Positions 23,994 through 37,629 are shown, counted from the first letter of the stretch. The stretch is DNA of 64,000 bases from Paragorgia papillata (GCA_035771165.1 JAWNZC010000014.1:124001-188000), one strand, 5' to 3'. Numbers and translations are program-made. The notes: generated by a model not told the origin, from the sequence alone.

Positions 23994-25230
23994 TGTGCAC
24001 AAACATACAATGTTAGCCAGATGGTAAGAAATTTGTAAAATTGTGAAATATACAAATGCTTTTCTTGCTTCTTTGCTATAACTAAATGCATTACTTATTA
24101 TATATTCATTCATACAGATGGAGATAAGTTCAGATTGTTTTCAACTACGCCTTACTTGTTCGTGTCGGTTTGTTTTTTTCCAGAATGTTCTAGCACATTT
24201 TACTTAGCTGATTCTTACACAATGATATTCATGCACTGAGCAAGTGAGCAGCCAATCAGCGTACGCGTAATTCTTTATTGTGATCAGAAATGACATTGAC
24301 CATATTTATGATAAACTTATATACAACAGCAATTTTCTAAAAAAATATAAAGAATCTAAAGAAATATAAAATGATGGAAAAAGAACTTGACTTCGTTATC
24401 TCAAGGGAAAGCCGATATCAGAAAGGTTGTGACTGTCCAACATAATTGCTTTAATTTGTATAAATTAGATACCAATTCTTTTGGGGAGATAATTTATGTA
24501 ACGTTTGATTTCCCACGGTCGTAGTTCAAATTAACATACCTTATAATTTGACCTTTGGTAATTTACATATTTAGAGCAAAACTATCTGTCAACTGTCATT
24601 TCCCAGTCAAGGTTGTGCCTAGATGAATGGCAGATCTTCCAAAACTGAAATCTGTATATAGTTCACATATATACTCCGCACAGGATATAATTATAAAAAG
24701 CTTTGTTATTTTATCTAGTGACTATAGTGGTTGGAAATTTGGACGTCGATCAAAGAAACAAACCAACAATAATTAAGAAATTCCAAAAGTACAGAAGTAG
24801 CACAAAAGTTGATCGAACATGGCATACACACAGGAGTGTACAGTACTGGCCGGGGCAAGGACGGCGCACTTGAAAAAAATTCCGTGATTCCGTAAGAAAA
24901 ACTCGTGATTTGTCGTAAAATTGACGAGGAATTGGTTGGTAAATTGATCGTAAAATTGACCCCATAGAGGTGTACCCCCCACTACGTCTCAGAGTGATTA
25001 AGAGACGTCACTGCGTGCCATGCACTTATCCTTTTTAATAATATGTAACTAACGTCAATGCAAACACGTAATTTTGACAATGTTTGTAAATATCATGGGT
25101 TTATATCATGGTTTATATCATGGTTTAATATCATGGTAAATAAGCCAAGGAATTTACTCGATAATACTGACCTGGAACATTCGTTCGTTCTGCTCAGTGA
25201 TCACTTGCCTTCCTGTCACATGGTCGTTAT

Positions 25231-25815
25231 CAGTGCCGGATTTAGGTTATACGTCCATGTCCTATTTACACGAATTGCCATCCTTAGGTTAGGTTGTGTG
25301 TTGGGGTAAGGCTTTCATGAAGTACTTGGGTTATGTAGGACATGGAATTATTACCCGGATTTAGGCGTTTTTTTTCGGACTGGGCGGTCGCCCAGGGGCC
25401 CCCACAAAATAATGTTTAAAGGGGGGCCTCCACAAAAATGTCTTGAAAGTTAAAAAAATAGGTGTTGAAATGAAAAAAATCTTGAGAGCCCAAATATGAG
25501 TCAAAAACAAGACAAAAGATATATGGATGATATATAGGGTCACTTCTAAAAGTGTATACTATGACGATTATAATTATGACAGATTGATGGATGGAGTTGA
25601 CAAGTTGTTATTGTAAACCTGATTCAGTGTGGGAATTGTGACTTCGAAGTTGTATTAGTTCGTAAAGCAAAATTATCTCGTGTCTTTACCGACGAAAGCG
25701 TAATTCGGGGGAAAATATACTGATAGGTCTCTTGGCATACATTGATAAATAGAATTGATATATTGTGCTGGTCAGTGACCGCCCAGGGGCCTCCACAGTC
25801 CTAAATCCGGCGCTG
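25231..25815. mobile_element. Non-autonomous hAT element
   Basis: Ends CAGTGCCGGATTTAGG and CCTAAATCCGGCGCTG are inverted with one mismatch. The flanks GTCGTTAT (25223-25230 and 25816-25823) are a perfect 8-bp duplication. No transposase is present in its 585 bp. It interrupts the repeat that also occurs at 19660-20290. Confidence 0.88.
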
Positions 25816-28800
25816 GTCGTTATTTTTACTGATATACGCCTACTCTGCTACACGTTCCAAGTAAACGTTATACAACTTGGATTATATTTCCTTCCACTCC
25901 ACCAATACAGACATAGTAAAACCGAGGCTCACACTGACAGTCAAGAAGTGCAATGATTGCAGATAGATTAAAAATTCTATACGCATCAATTTAAAACCAC
26001 AAGCCTCAAGTGATACTTAAAATACCACGTGTAAAACATTCGTTGTTTTCTAATAGCTATTGTATGCGTATATTTAAGGGCTGTTTCTATGAGCTAGGAG
26101 TTGACTGACTCGTTTGGTTAGAATCGTACTGTGCTCCTAAAACTCGCATAAACTATACATTTTCAAGTTATCCTCATGCTGGGGAAGGGCTCTATGTAGT
26201 TGGAACTTATTCATTTGTTCGCTTTTAACTTTTACGTTAATATCGGCATCACTTGAAATCAAGGAAGAAAAATCGAAAGGCAAACATATATCACATTCCA
26301 TTTTTATATTACATAGACTGAAAAGAGTATTTTAACCGACGTACGAGTAAAATCATCTGACGTTCTCGTTAGATAGAATATAAAAACATATTGAAGTCAT
26401 GACAAAAGTTGTCATTTCCCATTCAAAAATAATTATAAAATATACTAAAATACCTCTATAACCCAGGAGGTTTTCTATGGACGAGTAAAATCGTCTGGCG
26501 TTAGCCAGAGTAAAATTAGGCGATTTTTTTCGCGCGAAGCGACTTTCTTTTGTTCGAATTCAATAGATTTCTGATTAGTTCAGCTCAGAGCTCATGAGAC
26601 AAAAGAAAAAGTCGCTTCGCGCGAAAAAAGTCGCCTAGTGAAAACCGGCTTTAGCCAGAGTAAAATACTAAAGGCACTCTTGGGCATTGAAGGGTTAATC
26701 AATAATAGATCACATTCGACAAACGTCGTCAAAACGTTCAATTGTTTTTTCGTACGTGCTGAAATTTAAAAGGTCATTTTCCAAATATTTGAACTTCGAA
26801 GTATTTGGAATCCATATATCTCCTTGTCAATGTATCTTCAGGATATCCCCTCCTGGAAACCCAGGGATTTTACACTACAGGCAAGAATTTGGGCGGAAAT
26901 CTTCATTGTATGGTTTTCGTTTGAGAACTTATGGCAGCTTTCTTGTTTGTTTATATAAAGTTCTTTTAAGAACTTAAAAGTTCTTGTTCGAAATCATGCA
27001 ATCAAAGAATTTATGGATCTTTTTGTCATGCATGGTAGGACGGTAATCATAAAGAATGAAGCTACTGTTGTTTTTTTATCACTTTTAGTTTAGTCTAGAC
27101 TCTAGAGTCTGGGAAGTTCATAGGTGTTGCTTGCCTGCCAATAATTAGTGATCACATCTTTCGCCAAGGCTAGATCACACAGTTATATACTCATAATTCC
27201 TGTCCCAACTTTCCCAAAATCTCAATAAAATCGTCTGACATTAAAAACTATATACTAAAGATCAACTTAGACAAGAAAGAATTTTTTTAAATACAATTAT
27301 TTGAATATAATATCTGCACGATGTTATTAAATGTTATACTAGAAGAATTTAAATTAATCAACGTTAGGATTTGCTTCCATCAAAACTAACCACTTCTGCT
27401 TGGAAGATCTACGATTTCAACTTACTTGCTCTATGAAAGTTCTCTCATATAAGTGCTCTAAGCTGTTCAGTTGCTAATCAAAATTCAAAAAGAAACCTGG
27501 ACGCTTGAATATCACGAATTCAGATGAACGTAACCATTTCCCTATATAGTATAGTCTATGAACGGTTACTTATGCAGTTAACGAGTTTTCTGCGAACAAG
27601 AATTTGAAAAAAATGTATGGAAGGCTATACTACATATCTATAGTGCATGGTGACCATACCCCCACTTCCTGCTCATTCAGCATGGGCTTAAGCATGTTTA
27701 TAACACTGAAACGCACTGCAGCAGAAAATTATTCTTATTCTGCTGTTGTTTCCATACAGGCAATTATAATTATAATTTTCAGTGGGAGATCTCGACAACC
27801 TGTGCGACAACTGAACTACAAAATAGTCTAATTATGATATTAGTTTATAAGCTATTTACTCACGAAATAGACGAATGACATCTAGGTTGATAGGTCAATT
27901 GCAAGCATGGGTTTTTAATTCATAATCTGATTTAACTTATCTTAATATGGTCAAATAGGTTATTTTTAGTCTAAATGGCTTATGTGAGTTGACGTCTGGA
28001 TAAGTGTAAAAAGGAGAAGTCTTGGTGATTCCATTTATATAAAATGAAAGTGAGAACATTACTTCTCTATTATCATAAATGAAACGTATAAGAAACACAT
28101 ACATAAATCAACGTAAACTAAAAGGGCACACGCTATTTCACCGCAAAGCTATAATTGACCCAATATCAGATCTTTGTACCTTAAGTTAATAATAATGCAC
28201 GTGGAATGCCATCATGTACGTTCTCGATGCAACGTATTAAATACAGTGACTATAACTGCATGCTAAGTAACTATATATAGTGAAGTATGGGTTATATTAT
28301 AGGAACGAAATAACGGCTATCAGCGTTCCTTTCTTCCACTTTCACAACGACAAATAAAAGACAAAAGATCTGAAAATTTAAATACCTTGTATTTTGTACA
28401 ATACTACGTGTGATTAGCTTGAAACGGTGTTTGTAACGTTGAATAATCCGTTACATTTAAAGGCTCACTTGCCAATACTGAAGACTGAAGTTTGACTGAG
28501 TAACTCTTTTTGCTGACGGTTAAAGGCGACTGGCGGATGTTTGACAGAATCTTGTGTATATAGTGAATGCAGAATTACTAATTATCTTCAATGACAGTCT
28601 GGCCCAACTACTGGTTAAAACCAAGTAACCATGACGATTGGGGTATAAGTCGATTGTCGTGGCATTGAATCAACGTCGGTTCAATAGTAAGCCTTGAAGC
28701 CGCCATGTTCACAAAACACCGGAAACATCACCTACGCTTGTCGGACTCATAGTGTCTGGCAAGGTGATTTAAACCTGATGTGTTTGCACAACCAATAAGG

Positions 28801-29520
28801 GAGAAAGTACATGAGATTAGACTTACCGCATTCCCATTCAGTCAAATGAAACACGTAGCCCAAGCTACACCGAAAGGTTTACTTTTATAAAAGACTAATG
28901 GGTCGGGTCGACTTTACACCTCGAACATCATTATCGCATCCTGCTTGCCAATCGACTTTTTAGCCCAACATTTTAAAGAATGTCTCCGAAAAATGCTAAT
29001 CTGCTGTAGCCATCAGTCGCAAGTGTTAAATCAGGTTGAAGTACTCCAAACACTCTAGCCGTGAGTTTAATGTTTTCCGTTTGGCAAGGTCAGCAATATA
29101 CCATTCAGTTATTCATGCCCATCGTAATTTAAAGAATCTCAGAAGAAAAGAAAAATACACTGAAATTAGATATTTCAAATGAACCAGCTGCATGGGAACA
29201 GAGAAAAATCTTGGCACAGAACTCGACCCATGGTTATCAGCATTCTTGGCGACATACCATACATAGATTAATAAGGCGTTGATATCTCATATTATATCTG
29301 CACTGTGACTGTAATACCACTTCTATCAGAGTTTATATACTCGAATTAAACAATCATAATCGTCATTTGATATATAAACTGAGAATTGGAAAGTTCGTCG
29401 TATTAATAATACATCCTTATATAGACTGTTTTTACATACAATATTATGTTATCACAACGGATGTATTACCAGGTCTTGAGGGCTCAGGTAATGAACAGAC
29501 TTCTAAATGGAGTTCCGAAT
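25816..29520. other. Gene-poor interval
   Basis: I see no recognisable exon. Visible structure is a palindrome at about 26517-26637 (AGTCGCTTCGCGCGAAAAAA and complement) and degenerate copies of the TCTGGCGTTAGCCAGA hairpin repeat near 26345, 26484, 26644 and 27228. Confidence 0.5.
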
Positions 29521-29559
29521 AATAAACAAAGTTAGCTAAAACCAGCAGTTTAAAAAGAA

Positions 29560-31170
29560 ACAGACTCTAAAATGAACAAAGTTCTAACATGAAAGTTCGA
29601 CGAACAGACGAACAGTTCCAAACTGATAAGCAGAGTTCTACTAAAACAAGCAGAGTTTTTAAAATAAACGAACAGAGTTCTAAACGGAACAAAATGTTCC
29701 AAAGGAAATCTAAAATTAACAGAGTAATTCTACAATCATGGCCAAAAGTGGTGGGCCACTGACGATACTTTTTGGTATGAATTTGAACATCCCCCTTTCC
29801 CCCCTGCAATGTTGTGATTTGTGTAATTTCGCTCATGTTTCATATGGCAACATGTCACACATTTAACGTGGTAATGTGAAGAACATGAAACATGATGAAA
29901 TAATAGTGCAACGCCAAAATATTTGGCTCTCAGCTGCGCAACTTACTATCAAGTCATATTTATAGTTGTAGCAAATTTTATGTCAAAGTGAATGTAGCAA
30001 TAATATTTTTCACCACATTGTATTCTATTATGTTTTCCTGTCTTAAACACTCAATATTGCACGGGGGAGGGGGGGGGGGGGTTGCTATAAGATAGTAAAA
30101 CTAAAGTTACAATAATGAAATAACGAGTTAACAAAACAAATATAAACACAGCGCCATTTACCGACTGTGTCCCGTAAACTTTTGGCCATGATTGTAGCTA
30201 TAATGAACAGAGTTCTATAAATTATTTTAAAAGGAACAGCTAGAGCGCTAATTACAACGAAAAGTAAAACTAAAATAAACAGAGTTGAAAATGAACAGAG
30301 TTCTAAAAGGAACAAATTCTAAAATGAACAGCTAGAGTTTTAAAATGAACAAAAGTTCTAAAATGAACAAAGTTCTAAAATGAACATGCAGCGTTCTAAA
30401 ATGAACAGAGTTCCAAAATGAACAAAGTTCTAAAATGAACAGAGTTCTAAAATGAACAGAGTTCTAAAATGAACAGAGTTCTAAAATGAACAGAGTTCTA
30501 AAATGAACAGAGTTCCAAAATGAACAAAGTTCTAAAATGAACAAAGTTCTAAAATGAACAGAGTTCTAAAACGAACAAATTCGAAAATGAAGAGAGTTCT
30601 AAAATGAACAAATTCTAAGATGAACAGAGTTCTAAAATGAACAAGCCGAAATTCTAATTCTGAAAACCGAACAGAGTTCTGACTAAAACGAACAAATTCT
30701 AAAATAAATAGAGTTCTAAAATAAAACAAATTCTAACTTGATGAAGAGAGTTCTAATTAAAACGAGCAGAGTTCTAAAACGAACATATACTACCCTAAAA
30801 TGCATGATCAGCGAGCCGCAGAGAGTTCAAAAACGAACAGACTTTCAAAATGAGCAGAGTTCTAAAACGAACAAATTCTAAAATGAACAGAGTTCTTAAA
30901 TGAACAAATTCTAAAATGAACAGAGTTCTTAAACGAACAAATTCTAAATTGATGAAGAAAGTTCTAATTAAAACGAGCAGAGTTCTAAACGAACATATAC
31001 TACCCTAAAATGATCAGCGAGCCGCAGAGAGTTCAAAAACGAACAGACTTTCAAAATGAGCAGAGTTCTAAAATAAACAGACTTCCAAAATTGGCCTGCA
31101 GAGTTCTAGTTAAAAAACAAGCCGCACAGAGTTCTCAAACAAACAGAGTTCTAAAATGTGCAGAGTTCTA
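29560..31170. repeat. Degenerate 16-17-bp minisatellite
   Basis: The core unit is AGTTCTAAAATGAACAG with variants (CAAAGTTCTAAAATGAA and others). It is regular at 30290-30660 and scattered on either side, with a longer higher-order duplication (about 30720-30880 against 30940-31080). Minus-strand frames full of RTLFILE are translations of the unit, not genes. Confidence 0.9.
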
Positions 31171-31239
31171 AAAGAGTCAAACAACAACACCAGTATGTGA
31201 AAACGTAACAACTCCATGTGATTGTCCACGAGCCTGATT

Positions 31240-32140
31240 TTCCCAAGGCTATGTTACACTAGGCAATTTTTCTAGCAACCTGCATGCAACGCAATTTTTG
31301 CTGAAAAGGAATTGTAGCATTTCCGACGTATGTAAGTTGTCGGTAGATCTGAGACATATAATTATATTACATACTAGAAGTGATAGAGGAAGAAATTTTC
31401 CCTCCAATTAATCTACGCCTTGAAAGAAAAATTGCCTCGTCTAATATATGCTTATTCTATAGGAGGCTTGAATTATGATCGCTAGCAATATCATAATATA
31501 TAAAATCTCTTGAAAATCTGTAAAATATTATATAGTAAAAACAACAACAACAACATTTTAAAATATTAAAATAATTTTCAACATTATATTTGCAACTGTT
31601 ATATCATCAAGGATCCTATTATTGTCAAACAGAAGTCTAAAATTAAAATTAAAGTTTTAAAGAAATTATGTGTACTAGTATCCAAGTCGTTAATTTCTCA
31701 GCTTTTTAATAATATTATTTTCTAGTGGCAGTTCGTTGAAAACGTTTACTCCCAAAAAAGAAGCCATTTTAGCGTCGTTTCCCGCCGAAGGCGCGCTTTA
31801 GGCATTTTTGGGGCTGCATTTTTGGGGCTACATTTGTCCATGATGTCGAAATAATTCTGAGAATGTTCGCGTGATTCACTATTCAGAAGTTTGTTAGACA
31901 TTAACGTCAAGTCAAATATTCAGAAAATGTTTCTAAATCCCAGCCAAACATGAACCGAATCTGCAAGCGTCTAGTGACCGGCAGTATAGACGTTCAATCG
32001 CCCATACCACTACCGGTCATTAAGACTAGTTTCCATTTTCCATACTAATAATCGCCGGATTGCTGTGTGAACGATCGCTGTAATATGATCGCTCATTCGT
32101 TCAGTGCGCATGTCTATAGATGAATGACCGACAGAGCGTC
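31240..32140. other. Repeat-derived interval without genes
   Basis: It begins with TATGTTACACTAGGCAATTT followed by GCAACGCAATTTTTGC, related to the element at 50622. The block at 31730-31890 recurs at 32820-32960 (CGTTTCCCGCCGAAGGCG, TCCATGATGT.GAAATAATTC). No exon is recognised. Confidence 0.45.
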
Positions 32141-32144
32141 TAAC

Positions 32145-32200
32145 CAGGTATTAGAAGGTTGCAGGTTCGATCCTTGTCTGTGCATTTACCACGCGTCGCA
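32145..32200 (+). repeat. Partial tRNA-like sequence (SINE fragment)
   Basis: GAAGGTTGCAGGTTCGATCC matches a T-arm with Pol III B box (GGTTCGATCC). The 5' half is not clearly cloverleaf-forming. Probably a tRNA-derived SINE remnant. Confidence 0.35.
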
Positions 32201-32410
32201 ATACCACATATGAGTGGTACTCATTCACTTTCACATGTATTTGAATGGTAGACATGCAGCAAGGGCTTTTCGTACGATTTTTGATTGATGGGAATTTGTG
32301 ACTATTTTTAAACGACTTATGAATACTGTCTTTAGACTTTAGACTTTAGCGATATGTGTGACACACACGCATCAAATCAGTATCATGTTGTGGCATTAAA
32401 CATCACATTA

Positions 32411-32509
32411 TAACTCATTCCTGTCCGAGGACTTCCCCAGAGGTGAATAAAATCGTCTGGCGTTAGCCAGAATAAAATACCAAAGACCAATTCGGACAGG
32501 AAAGAGTTA
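32411..32509. mobile_element. Short hairpin element with TCTGGCGTTAGCCAGA core
   Basis: TAACTCATTCCTGTCCGA and TCGGACAGGAAAGAGTTA form inverted ends about 100 bp apart around the hairpin TCTGGC-GTTA-GCCAGA. Degraded copies of the core with flanking AAAATCG/TTTTAC lie near 4602, 5928, 6543, 26484 and 26644. Confidence 0.6.
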
Positions 32510-35229
32510 AACAGTACGCTGACCAAGACAGCGGCAGCCAAATAGACAGTATATAGTCGAACGCAGACGCATATTCCCGCTGCGTTCGCATGCAAGCTAG
32601 CTAGGCCATGCAACTATTAAGTTATTAGTAATAGTTTAAATGTTGCACGCTTCGGCTTGTTTTGTCATGGATGCTTTGCCATCGTTGCAACCAGCGAGGA
32701 AATGAAAAAAACCCAACGCAGTATATATACTTAATCCTAATTCTGTGTGAAATCATATACCTAAGAAATTATATACAGCGCGTGTTGATTTTTAGTTTTG
32801 CGGACCCAAAATTTTTATTCCGTTAATTGAAAACGTTTACCCACAGATCGAAATAAGCCATTTTTAGCGTTGTTTCCCGCCGAAGGCGTGCTTTGAGCAT
32901 TTTTTGGGCTACATTTGTCCATGATGTAGAAATAATTCTGAGAATGTTCGCATGATTCATTCAGACTAAAAAATTTTATTCTGTGAAATTTATAATTTAA
33001 AGGTGAATGTAAAATTTGCATTGATCTCATGTTAATAACCAGTGTATGTATATCAACTTTATAGTCGTTCTTTCTGTTTATAGGATTACTATTTTTTCAG
33101 TCGGGCTTTCATCGCTCAGGGCACTCAAGGTTGCTTGACTCAAAATAACCAATTCTATGCAAAGCCATGCAGGGTAGCTCAGATGAAAATATATAAGAAG
33201 GGTTTTATTTGCGATATGAAATTAACAGTGGCTGCACAGACATTGTTCTGAGTAATCTTCTTGTTTAGTTTCGCATTAGGGAATCACCTGCTTTTACTGA
33301 TGGCACCGCCCCTTTCCTGTTGCATCTTACACTTGTTTGCTCAGGTTTTAGCCTTTTGACTAGCACTCTGGATTTTAACCAAATTTCACAAAGAAATATT
33401 CCTTTAAGAAAGGAATGCTTGAACACGGTTCGAACTAAACCGACAGGACGAGCATTACTTTCACAGTCAGAGCTGTTATCAGCTGTTGTGCAATATGGCT
33501 ATCAAAGATTCAAAGTACAAGACATTTTAATGTAAATAACTGTTTAATTTTTAACAAGCGGAGACGCCAACACTTCTTAAAATGTAAAGTGCATGACTTT
33601 CATCATCACAGTTTAAAATTCATCCTATATACAGTGCACGCCTGCCTGATGCGACCAGTTTCAAGACAATGGCACTGACTTGAGCTCAGGGCGACTTTAA
33701 ATAAGCACTATTAAAAATACCACTATAGTTCGTTACATACATATATACATATACATTACAGATATATTTCTCTCATTCAATTTTACGCTTTCCAAACAAC
33801 CTGTTCTTGGCGATGATTAACGAGCCGGTTCATAGCTCATTTTTCATTTGTGATTAGTATATATTCTCCGTCGTCCATTCATTCCCTATCCCTCGGTTAT
33901 TACGAACACTGCAGTGCTATATATAGTAGAACTGTTATTCGTTCATTTAATTCACTATATAAGTTGAATCTAGAAGTTGTGCTTAAGTTTCTATTATGCT
34001 CCTACCTTATAAGGGGTTCTCTTCTAGAGTTGTGGACGGTCGAGTTTGTTTTAAGCTGTCTTCAGTGTTGAATTTGATGCGATAACAAACGAAGATCGTT
34101 TGCGAGTGGCAACGATGTCTCTTTAATAGGCTCCGTCTGACGCAGGATTTGTAACCCAGGCAGTAATCAATATTGTAACCAAGTTCCAAACGTTGATAGC
34201 CGGTTGTGTGAAACCTTGCCGACTTTGAGCAGCTCAATTCAAGTACGTACTTCTTCCGCAGACAAACAAACAATTTATATATGCTGTTTAGTCTTTTCTG
34301 CCGCTCCTTCCTTCTCTAACTTTGGCTGTTTTCCAAGTGAACAGTCGGAGCAAACATTTCATTCCGCACGTTTTGTTCGAATGTAAAGAAACTGTTATCC
34401 GGATAAAAGGCTTGCTTTAATTAATTATGACACTTAGCAACTTAACATCGCTTGGACCAATGCTGCAGTTTGATAGGATTAGAAAATATTTAATTAAACG
34501 TCTTTCAGGTTGCGAGCTGGCTAATGAGCGCAATTTTACAAGTTATTAGTGTAGTCACGGTGGTGTAGTCTGGGGAACTGCCAAATTACATTTCCATACG
34601 ACCCCCTCTGTCAAGTGCTTCAGTTTCATTGTAGATTATCATTATTGAAATATTGCCAACTAATACCTCTTAACTAATCACTAATCATGTCGATTGTTTC
34701 GCGGTCTCCTCTGTATATGGTGGCGTCTACAAATGAATAACTATATAAAGTTTCTGGTTGTCAGCCAGTTCTTTCGCAGTTCAAAAGCAAAGGGTGAATG
34801 GACTCGCTTGGGGGTTCACAAATACATGTAAATCCCGAGTAAAGGGCCGATAACATGAGGCCAGTTTTATTATTATTTGGTTAAACTCGTACTGTGGTTT
34901 TAGAATTCGCATAAACTAAATTTGAAAAAAATGAATTGGTTTATTAGTTTAGATGCTGACGGATTTTAACATTAATTTAAATCTTCTCTTGCGGCCGAGG
35001 AAACTGTATATGCAAGTGGTGACACCCGGCCGGCTCATATAAATGCATGGCTGCTAAGCCGCGGCTTCAAATATCGACTGGGAATATATACCGTACAAAA
35101 CGCCGAGAAGCAAAAAATACTTTTTTAAACTTTACGTCATGTGGAACAAACTTCTGTAAAACCAAGTAGTAGTGATCTCCATTAAACTTATATGTGAATT
35201 GCAATATATATATAATTGCAATATAATTG

Positions 35230-35250
<21 letters not shown>
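32510..35250. other. Gene-poor interval
   Basis: Apart from the second copy of the CGTTTCCCGCCGAAGGCG block (about 32820-32960) and AT-rich tracts, I recognise nothing. Open frames up to 88 codons here show no family signature. Confidence 0.45.
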
Positions 35251-35259
<9 letters not shown>

Positions 35260-35265
<6 letters not shown>

Positions 35266-35488
35266 AAGTTCAAAGACTCAACAGGTTTGATTAGACATTT
35301 TAGTACTATTTAGTTTCGTGACACAAATATTGTGTGGTACTCTTCAGATAAAATGGTCTAATGAGACCATTAGACCATTTCTCTTAGGCCATTTTATCTG
35401 AAGAGTATACCACACAATATTTGTGGCACGAAACTAAATAGTAATAAAATGTCTAATCAAACCTGTTGAGTCTTTGAACTTTAACTAT
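35260..35488. mobile_element. Palindromic MITE in TA repeat
   Basis: AGTTAAAGTTCAAAGACTCA at the left is inverted at the right (TGAGTCTTTGAACTTTAACT). The entire 229 bp folds on a centre near 35375. It sits at the edge of a (TA)n tract, consistent with TA target choice. Confidence 0.78.
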
Positions 35489-36504
35489 AATATGCTCTGG
35501 ATTCCCATTGAGCACTCTGCCAAAGGTTTTTACAACATCTTCTACAGTATATATATATATATACAGTATAGTGTCACGTAACTTCATTCTCGACCAGCTC
35601 GGCAGAAAATAATATTAACAGCAACTTTAAGCATTATTATTTTTGTACAAAAAGGATCATCAATAAAATCTTGTCTTAGTTGGTTTAATTAATAGTATCC
35701 CCTTTAATAATAGCACACAGTTGGATAGCTGGCCATCTGTTCTTTAGCAGAAAAGTATGTTGGTGCCAAACTGCGGCATGATTTGTCGGCTATTGTCGGC
35801 TGAGCTGATATTCAAAACAACTTGAAAATGCTGAAAGATTAGTGTCAAGAATTATATGCAAGTACATTGTTTTCTCATGCAAATCTTTTCTTTCTTAATA
35901 GAAAATTAAGTGTCAATATATGTCAATGATGGGTACACAGACTCCCTGTGCTGTATGTATGTATGGTAAGCGTCTAAATCGAGATTATATATCTAATCCA
36001 ACTTTTATAATTTTCCATGTCGTAGCTCAACGCAGCATCATTGTCATAACAGGAAGGATTATTTCAATCGGCAGTTATAGAAAGAAAGTGATGCATAAAC
36101 AATGATAATAATTTGAACAGAAATGCTCATCTACCTCATGCAGCGACGTTAACCAGGAGCCTGCACAAACCCAGACGTAATACAGACTTAATGCGAGCAG
36201 GATAATTTTCTATTATATCTAAAGTGTTGTAGAAACCGATAATTCAGAGTTAGTCAGAGTTAGAGCACTTGCAATAAGGTATACGTACTCACTACAGCAT
36301 GTAATAAAACTTCAGTTGGAAATGTAGATTTTGCACTGTACTCGTGATATTGTTCCTCCGCGATTTCAGATGCGTCAGCGATATAGCAATCAACTTTATT
36401 AATTATGCAGAAAACTGAAATAAATGAAATCGTTGTTGTCGTTTTACGGCACCTAAGCAACATATTTTAGAAACGTCAGACGTACATTCACTAGTCAGCA
36501 TGCA

Positions 36505-37629
36505 GACGCTTCTTCCCCCTCCTGAAATCGGGGAAACGGAGGTCTGCGAAACGGCGTTCGTAATCGTGTTCCTGGTCACGTGAACCAAAATAATTAATTT
36601 TATATGCTAACATAATTACCACACCAATATTTCCATTTGCAAGCGACCATTATTAGGCTTGCGATTCTTTTCACGTTTGTTTACGTTCGAAAGTTGCAAC
36701 TTTCATCTGAAAACGTTGAACATTTAAAAACAAATCATTCAACTTGCGGCTTCATATTTTGACAGGTTTCTTTGAAATGACGCCGCAAGTTGATTGATTT
36801 GTTTTTAAATTTCAACGTTTTCTGGTGAAATTTGCAAATACAGTGTTTATTTTGGTCGACAGTTCTGTTCTGAGAGAGATTATATTGATGATAGAATGGC
36901 GAAAAGTCAACAGCGTTACGTTTGGGTGCGAAGAAATTGGGACTTTTGTTGCTGTCGATGTTGTTATCAATAATATTCCAAGCTGATTGCGATTTATATT
37001 GTCTGGAATTGTAGCAAGTCGTTTCGACGGAGAACTCGTGTGAGTACTCGCGCAATCGATTTATCTTTTTTTTACATTGAACGACTGGCATGGAAGTGTT
37101 GAATGATGTAAATCGTAGAGGTCGCCTTCGACTTTTCGCAGATTATTTATTACACCGCGGCGTTTTTTAAGCTCCTCGACACAAGATTTTCAAATATATG
37201 GTGACTTCGAATGAACTATAAATTCAAGCGTAGCTATAATTCTTCTTTCACTTTAAATGCACCTTTACCATCAACTATTTTTGTCGTTATGCTTCAAAAT
37301 TTCACAAGAGCAGAGAATACATGTTGATATTTCAAAGTGGACAAAGGAAGACAATATAGACAGAGAAAACCCGCTATAGCACTTCCTGCATGATCATCAG
37401 AAATCTGACCAATGAAATACCGGCTACTTTAAATTATCCTTTGTCAACCAATCACATATTAGTCCTTAAAATCCGGTGATGACTCACGTGACCAGAACAC
37501 GCGCGTATTTGACGAGACTGTTACCTAGGTTTGACGCGACCATGCTAGCGTGCAAATATTAAAACAGGGAAGATAGAGAGCCTGGGACTAGGCTGCGTTT
37601 CCCCGATTTCAGGAGGGGGAAGGAGCGTC
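36505..37629. mobile_element. 1.1-kb element with 34-bp inverted ends and an open frame
   Basis: GACGCTTCTTCCCCCTCCTG..GGGGAAACG (36505-36538) returns inverted at 37596-37629 with one mismatch. Target duplication is not clear. The interior carries the 118-codon minus-strand frame 36735-37091. Confidence 0.65.
36735..37091 (-). CDS. 118-aa unknown protein in the 36505-37629 element
   Basis: The frame opens MPVVQCKKKINRLREYSHEF and ends KETCQNMKPQVE. It is polar, basic and Asn/Ser-rich. Near the C-terminus it has a possible metal-binding spacing, CICKFH...RRHFKETC. I recognise no family, and no transposase or known domain is evident. Being the longest frame inside an inverted-repeat element, it may be an element protein or a captured host exon. 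Low certainty that it is translated. Confidence 0.3.
   Translation of the reverse strand: MPVVQCKKKINRLREYSHEFSVETTCYNSRQYKSQSAWNIIDNNIDSNKSPNFFAPKRNAVDFSPFYHQYNLSQNRTVDQNKHCICKFHQKTLKFKNKSINLRRHFKETCQNMKPQVE

Noticed and set aside
29560..31170. CRISPR or coding repeat protein in the AGTTCTAAAATGAACAG array
   Set aside because: Unit spacing is irregular and degenerate without spacers, and frames are broken repeatedly.
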